Source: Bryum argenteum (lineage: Eukaryota > Streptophyta > Bryopsida > Bryales > Bryaceae). From it: a DNA stretch of 64,000 nt. Made by a program: the position numbers and the translations under genes. Shown here one piece after another: positions 60,860-64,000 of this stretch. Within the stretch, counting starts at the first letter, position 1; the number at the start of each line of letters is the position of its first letter. The notes under the pieces are model-generated. The model saw nothing but the letters and a program-made list of their open reading frames with translations, was not told the DNA's origin and made no database searches. Location: positions 16,737,001 through 16,801,000 of the forward strand of contig CM073321.1 in the NCBI GenBank assembly GCA_037043015.1, written 5' to 3'.

Positions 60860-63800
60860 TTGTCATGGGCCAAGGCCTCGTTGATAAGCTCGGATGTTCA
60901 CTCGCTATTAATTTTATAAATAGAACTTCGGCAGTAGAGCTAAAGTATAACCTCGGCAGTAGAGCTAAAGTATAGCCTCGGCAGTTGAGCCAAGAGGTTA
61001 GTATATAAGGGACTCTTATTCATTTTAAACCTAAGTCTTGGATCAATATATTTCTTTTGTAGTTTTTGCTTGTTTTGACAGCTAGAATCTTACATAATCC
61101 AAGACTTCTCTTGATTTTCTGAAGGGCTTCATCCTCCCTTGTTTTTTCAAACGACAAAAGTAGGACATTGATTAGATTGAGGAACTTATCCACCCTCGTG
61201 GTAGTGATTGAAGATAGCCACAAACCGGGACGCATTTGAAGGCTTTGCGAAGCCCAAGAGTTGATTGAGAGGTGTTGCTTTTTGAGATGGAGAACGCCCG
61301 GATGATCGATGATGAGATCTTGCAGCAGCAGCAGCGCAGCGCAAGGAGAAATTACGGCGGAAGACTATCAACGAGAGATCGTGAGGTTGCGCACACACTT
61401 CAAGCTTCTCGCCAGTCGAGAGTTGGCTATCGAGCGATTGGTTGCACAACGATCGCGCAGTGGCTCCAAATATTGGACAATTCACGAGTTTAGGAGTCCG
61501 TCTTCATCGCGAGATGATGCCGCAATCGATGCAGCAACAATATGGAGGAACTGCCGTCGCATTGCGCAAGCGATTGCCAGATATTTCAAAGTTTGACGGG
61601 AGTCGCAAGGGCTACCCGATATGGAAGGTCGAAGCAAATAACAAGCTTCGAATTGATGGAGTCAGACTTGGTACACCTCAAGATCAAGCCGCATACTTGT
61701 TTTCGAGGATGGACGCGAAGGCGCGGATGATGGTAGTATCTTTCTACCAAAATCAACGTGGTTGCAATGCGGCGACTTTTATTCAACATCTTGACAAATT
61801 TACATCGACCCGAATACAAAGAAAGACGGGCATTGAATCGGCTTCAAACAATGAAGCAGGGTAGGGAGTCATTCGCAACATTCTTGCCCAAGTTTGAGAA
61901 GGAGCTTGGTGAGAGTCAACTTACCATGGTTCCGGATATGGTGAAGATTGGATATCTTCGCGGTGCTCTCAACTCAGAGATGCAACGCGCGATGATTGGA
62001 CCCGACGTACATCGATTATGGTATGTTTGTCCAAGCTTTGTTGGCGGTCGGCTCTCAACTTGATTGCTTGCAATATCAGAAGGGTCGTGCAGCTCCGATC
62101 GCGACATCAAATCGCGTATGGCCAGATGGAGATGAGATGGATTGGATGCCTACAGTCCAAATAAGCAAGCCTCGGAGACGTCTGACTTTGGAGGAACAAC
62201 AACGGTGTCGCCAAGAGGGACGCTGTTTTTTATGTTTGAAGCAAGGCCACCGTGCAAATGACTGTTCATCCAAGCAAGGTGAAGGCAATGAGAAGAAGAA
62301 GAAAGAGAGCGCGGACAAAACTTCGATAATGCGCGCAGTGAGAAAGAAGAGCAATGTCAAGAATCTAGGAGACAGCTTAGACACGGGTGGTATGTATGTT
62401 GATGTTTTAATAAACTCAACTATATCTACTCGTGCTTTGTGTGATTCTGGATGCCAATGCTTTGCAACTGTGTCTGAGCAATTTGTTCGACGGAGAGGGT
62501 TGGATGCGTCATCTATTCAACCTAGATCTTTGGAGCAAGTTACGACAATGAAGAAGCGGCCTATGATTTGCCAAATTGCAAATTTTATGGCCGATATTGA
62601 TGGTATGGAGGAGAAGATTGTTGCCTATGTTATTCCAGGACAGATAGATGATATAATCTTGGGAAAAGGTTGGATGGAGCGACATGATGCAAGTTTTCGA
62701 CCTGCTAAAGAAGAGGTTTGCATTTGAAAACCTTTCAAGATGATTGTGAAGACTCGACCGATTACGTTGGAGCCAATGCAAGAGATACGTGCATCAGTAA
62801 TTCAAACTTTGCAGAGAAGCGGTGAACCAGTAGAGGTTTTTAGTGCCAGCTTAGTTGACATCCGTAAGCACACTACAAAAGGTGTATAGGGACCCGGCAC
62901 AACATGCTCCCCGATCGCTCATGCCAGTTATTGATGCTTTTAATCGACAAGATGCAAAGTCGTTGCCCCCGCATAGGAAAGGGGTTGATCACGAGATCAA
63001 TCTTATTGAAGGGAAGACTAATGATGACATCCCTGCCATGCCGCTGTATCAGATGTCCAAGGATCAATTATTAGTTTTGCGCAAGACCCTTACGGAGTTG
63101 TTGGATAATGGATTTATTCGCGTAAGTAATTCACCTGCAGCAGCTCCGGTCATATTTGTGAAGAAACCTGGCGGAGGATTGCAATTCAGTGTTGACTATC
63201 GGCGATTGAACGAGATAAGTCGGAAGGACAGCTATCCGATTCCGCGCATTGATGAGACGTTAAGATCTATTGTTGCAGCCAAATATATCTCCAAGGTTGA
63301 TGTAATCTCTGCATTTCATCGGATACGTGTGAAAGAAGGTGACGAGTGGAAGACGGCGTTCAAAACACGCTTTGGCTTATATGAGTGGTTGGTCACACCG
63401 TTTGGACTGACGGGCGCACCTGCAACTTTTCAGCGATATATCAATTGGATACTTCGCGACGAATTGGATATATCTTTCTCGCATATATTGATGACGTGGT
63501 GATCTATAGTGATACTCAAAAAGAACATCGTGATGCGCTTCTCGATCATCATCCGTAAGCTTGCTAACGCAGGCTTCAACTTGATTTTGATAAGAGCGAG
63601 TTTGAAGCGGCGCTATTAAGTATCTTGGATATTTGGTGAAGACCGGTTGGGGTTTGCGGTGATCCAAAGAAAACTTGAGGCAATTCGTCAATGGGAGCCG
63701 CCAACAAAAGTGAAAGGAGTTCGTGGATTTTTAGGTTTCTGCAATTATTATCGACAATTCATAGATGGATATTCTAACATTGCAGAACCTCTTACTCGAC

Positions 63801-64000
63801 TAACGCAGAAAGATCAATCTTTCCATTGGACATCGAAATGTCAACATGCCTTTGATCGATTGAAGGAGGCATTAATTCATGCGCCGGTGCTCGTTAAATG
63901 GACTCCAGGTTTGGAAACAACCATTGAATGTGATTCCTCTGGTTATGCTGTTGGTGGCACCTTAATGCAAAAAGTGGACGGACTTTGGCATGCGGTTGCT
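60860..64000 (+). mobile_element. Ty3/gypsy LTR element fossil, right side beyond the window
   Basis: Probable LTR from about 60860 to 61190, with AGTATATAAGGG as TATA box near 61000; its limits are uncertain. Then gag (from about 61287: FDGSRKGYPIWKVEAN, YLFSRMDAKARMM, FATFLPKFEKELGES), a CCHC zinc knuckle (CFLCLKQGHRANDC), a protease-like part (LCDSGCQCFATVS), reverse transcriptase (FIRVSNSPAAAPVIFVKKPG, VDYRRLNEISRKDSYPIPRI, VTPFGLTGAPATFQRYINW) and the start of RNase H (TIECDSSGYAVGG). Integrase would lie past the right edge. Gag and reverse transcriptase look most like those of fungal-type gypsy elements to me. Long parts of the frame survive with a few breaks, so it seems relatively young. 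Age cannot be set without the second LTR. Confidence 0.85.

Overview
The window looks like nuclear DNA of a land plant or close streptophyte relative. It holds one recognisable host gene, a minus-strand, intron-rich gene of about 8 kb (10148-18168). It encodes a nuclear protein of the TDBD-PHD-GNAT type (IDM1/ROS4-like family), with GT-AG introns throughout. Almost everything else is transposable-element sequence: plant-style CACTA, PIF/Harbinger, Tc1/mariner-like and Mutator-like (MULE) DNA transposons, plus fossil LTR elements. I cannot fix the species; a seedless plant is a reasonable guess.

Layout. 1-5000: a GC-rich retroelement-like fossil split by a 3.4 kb non-autonomous CACTA-like element (113-3551). 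5000-10100: AT-rich intergenic DNA with a Harbinger MITE and a long foldback mariner-like element. 10148-18168: the host gene. 19000-24700: nested debris (a mariner-like half copy split by a 527-bp insertion with a 9-bp duplication, a Ty3/gypsy integrase-chromodomain fossil, a CACTA transposase remnant, and unclassified GC-rich repeats). 24725-50009: two nested copies (A and B) of a large MULE. Copy B is itself interrupted by a second CACTA-like element (42314-45716). 50030-54700: a degraded GC-rich reading frame, an LTR and a 190-bp tandem array. 55500-60560: a third MULE copy (C). 60860-64000: a Ty3/gypsy element that runs off the right edge.

The most interesting object is the MULE family. 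Copy A (about 14.3 kb) has terminal inverted repeats and three divergently arranged genes. ORF1 (plus strand) is a transposase with a WRKY-GCM1-type zinc finger, a MULE DDE core and a SWIM zinc finger. ORF2 (minus strand, many exons) joins a ParB/sulfiredoxin-like domain to a permuted (beta-class) DNA N6-adenine/N4-cytosine methyltransferase-like domain. ORF3 (minus strand) is a small protein with a basic head and acidic middle, also present in copy C. Upstream of ORF2 both A and B carry long tandem arrays; in B each 371-bp unit holds a 32-bp near-perfect palindrome. A eukaryotic cut-and-paste element that brings its own ParB-methyltransferase and an array of palindromic sites would be an unusual system. 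All copies seen here carry inactivating changes, so this is a record of the system and not a live one.
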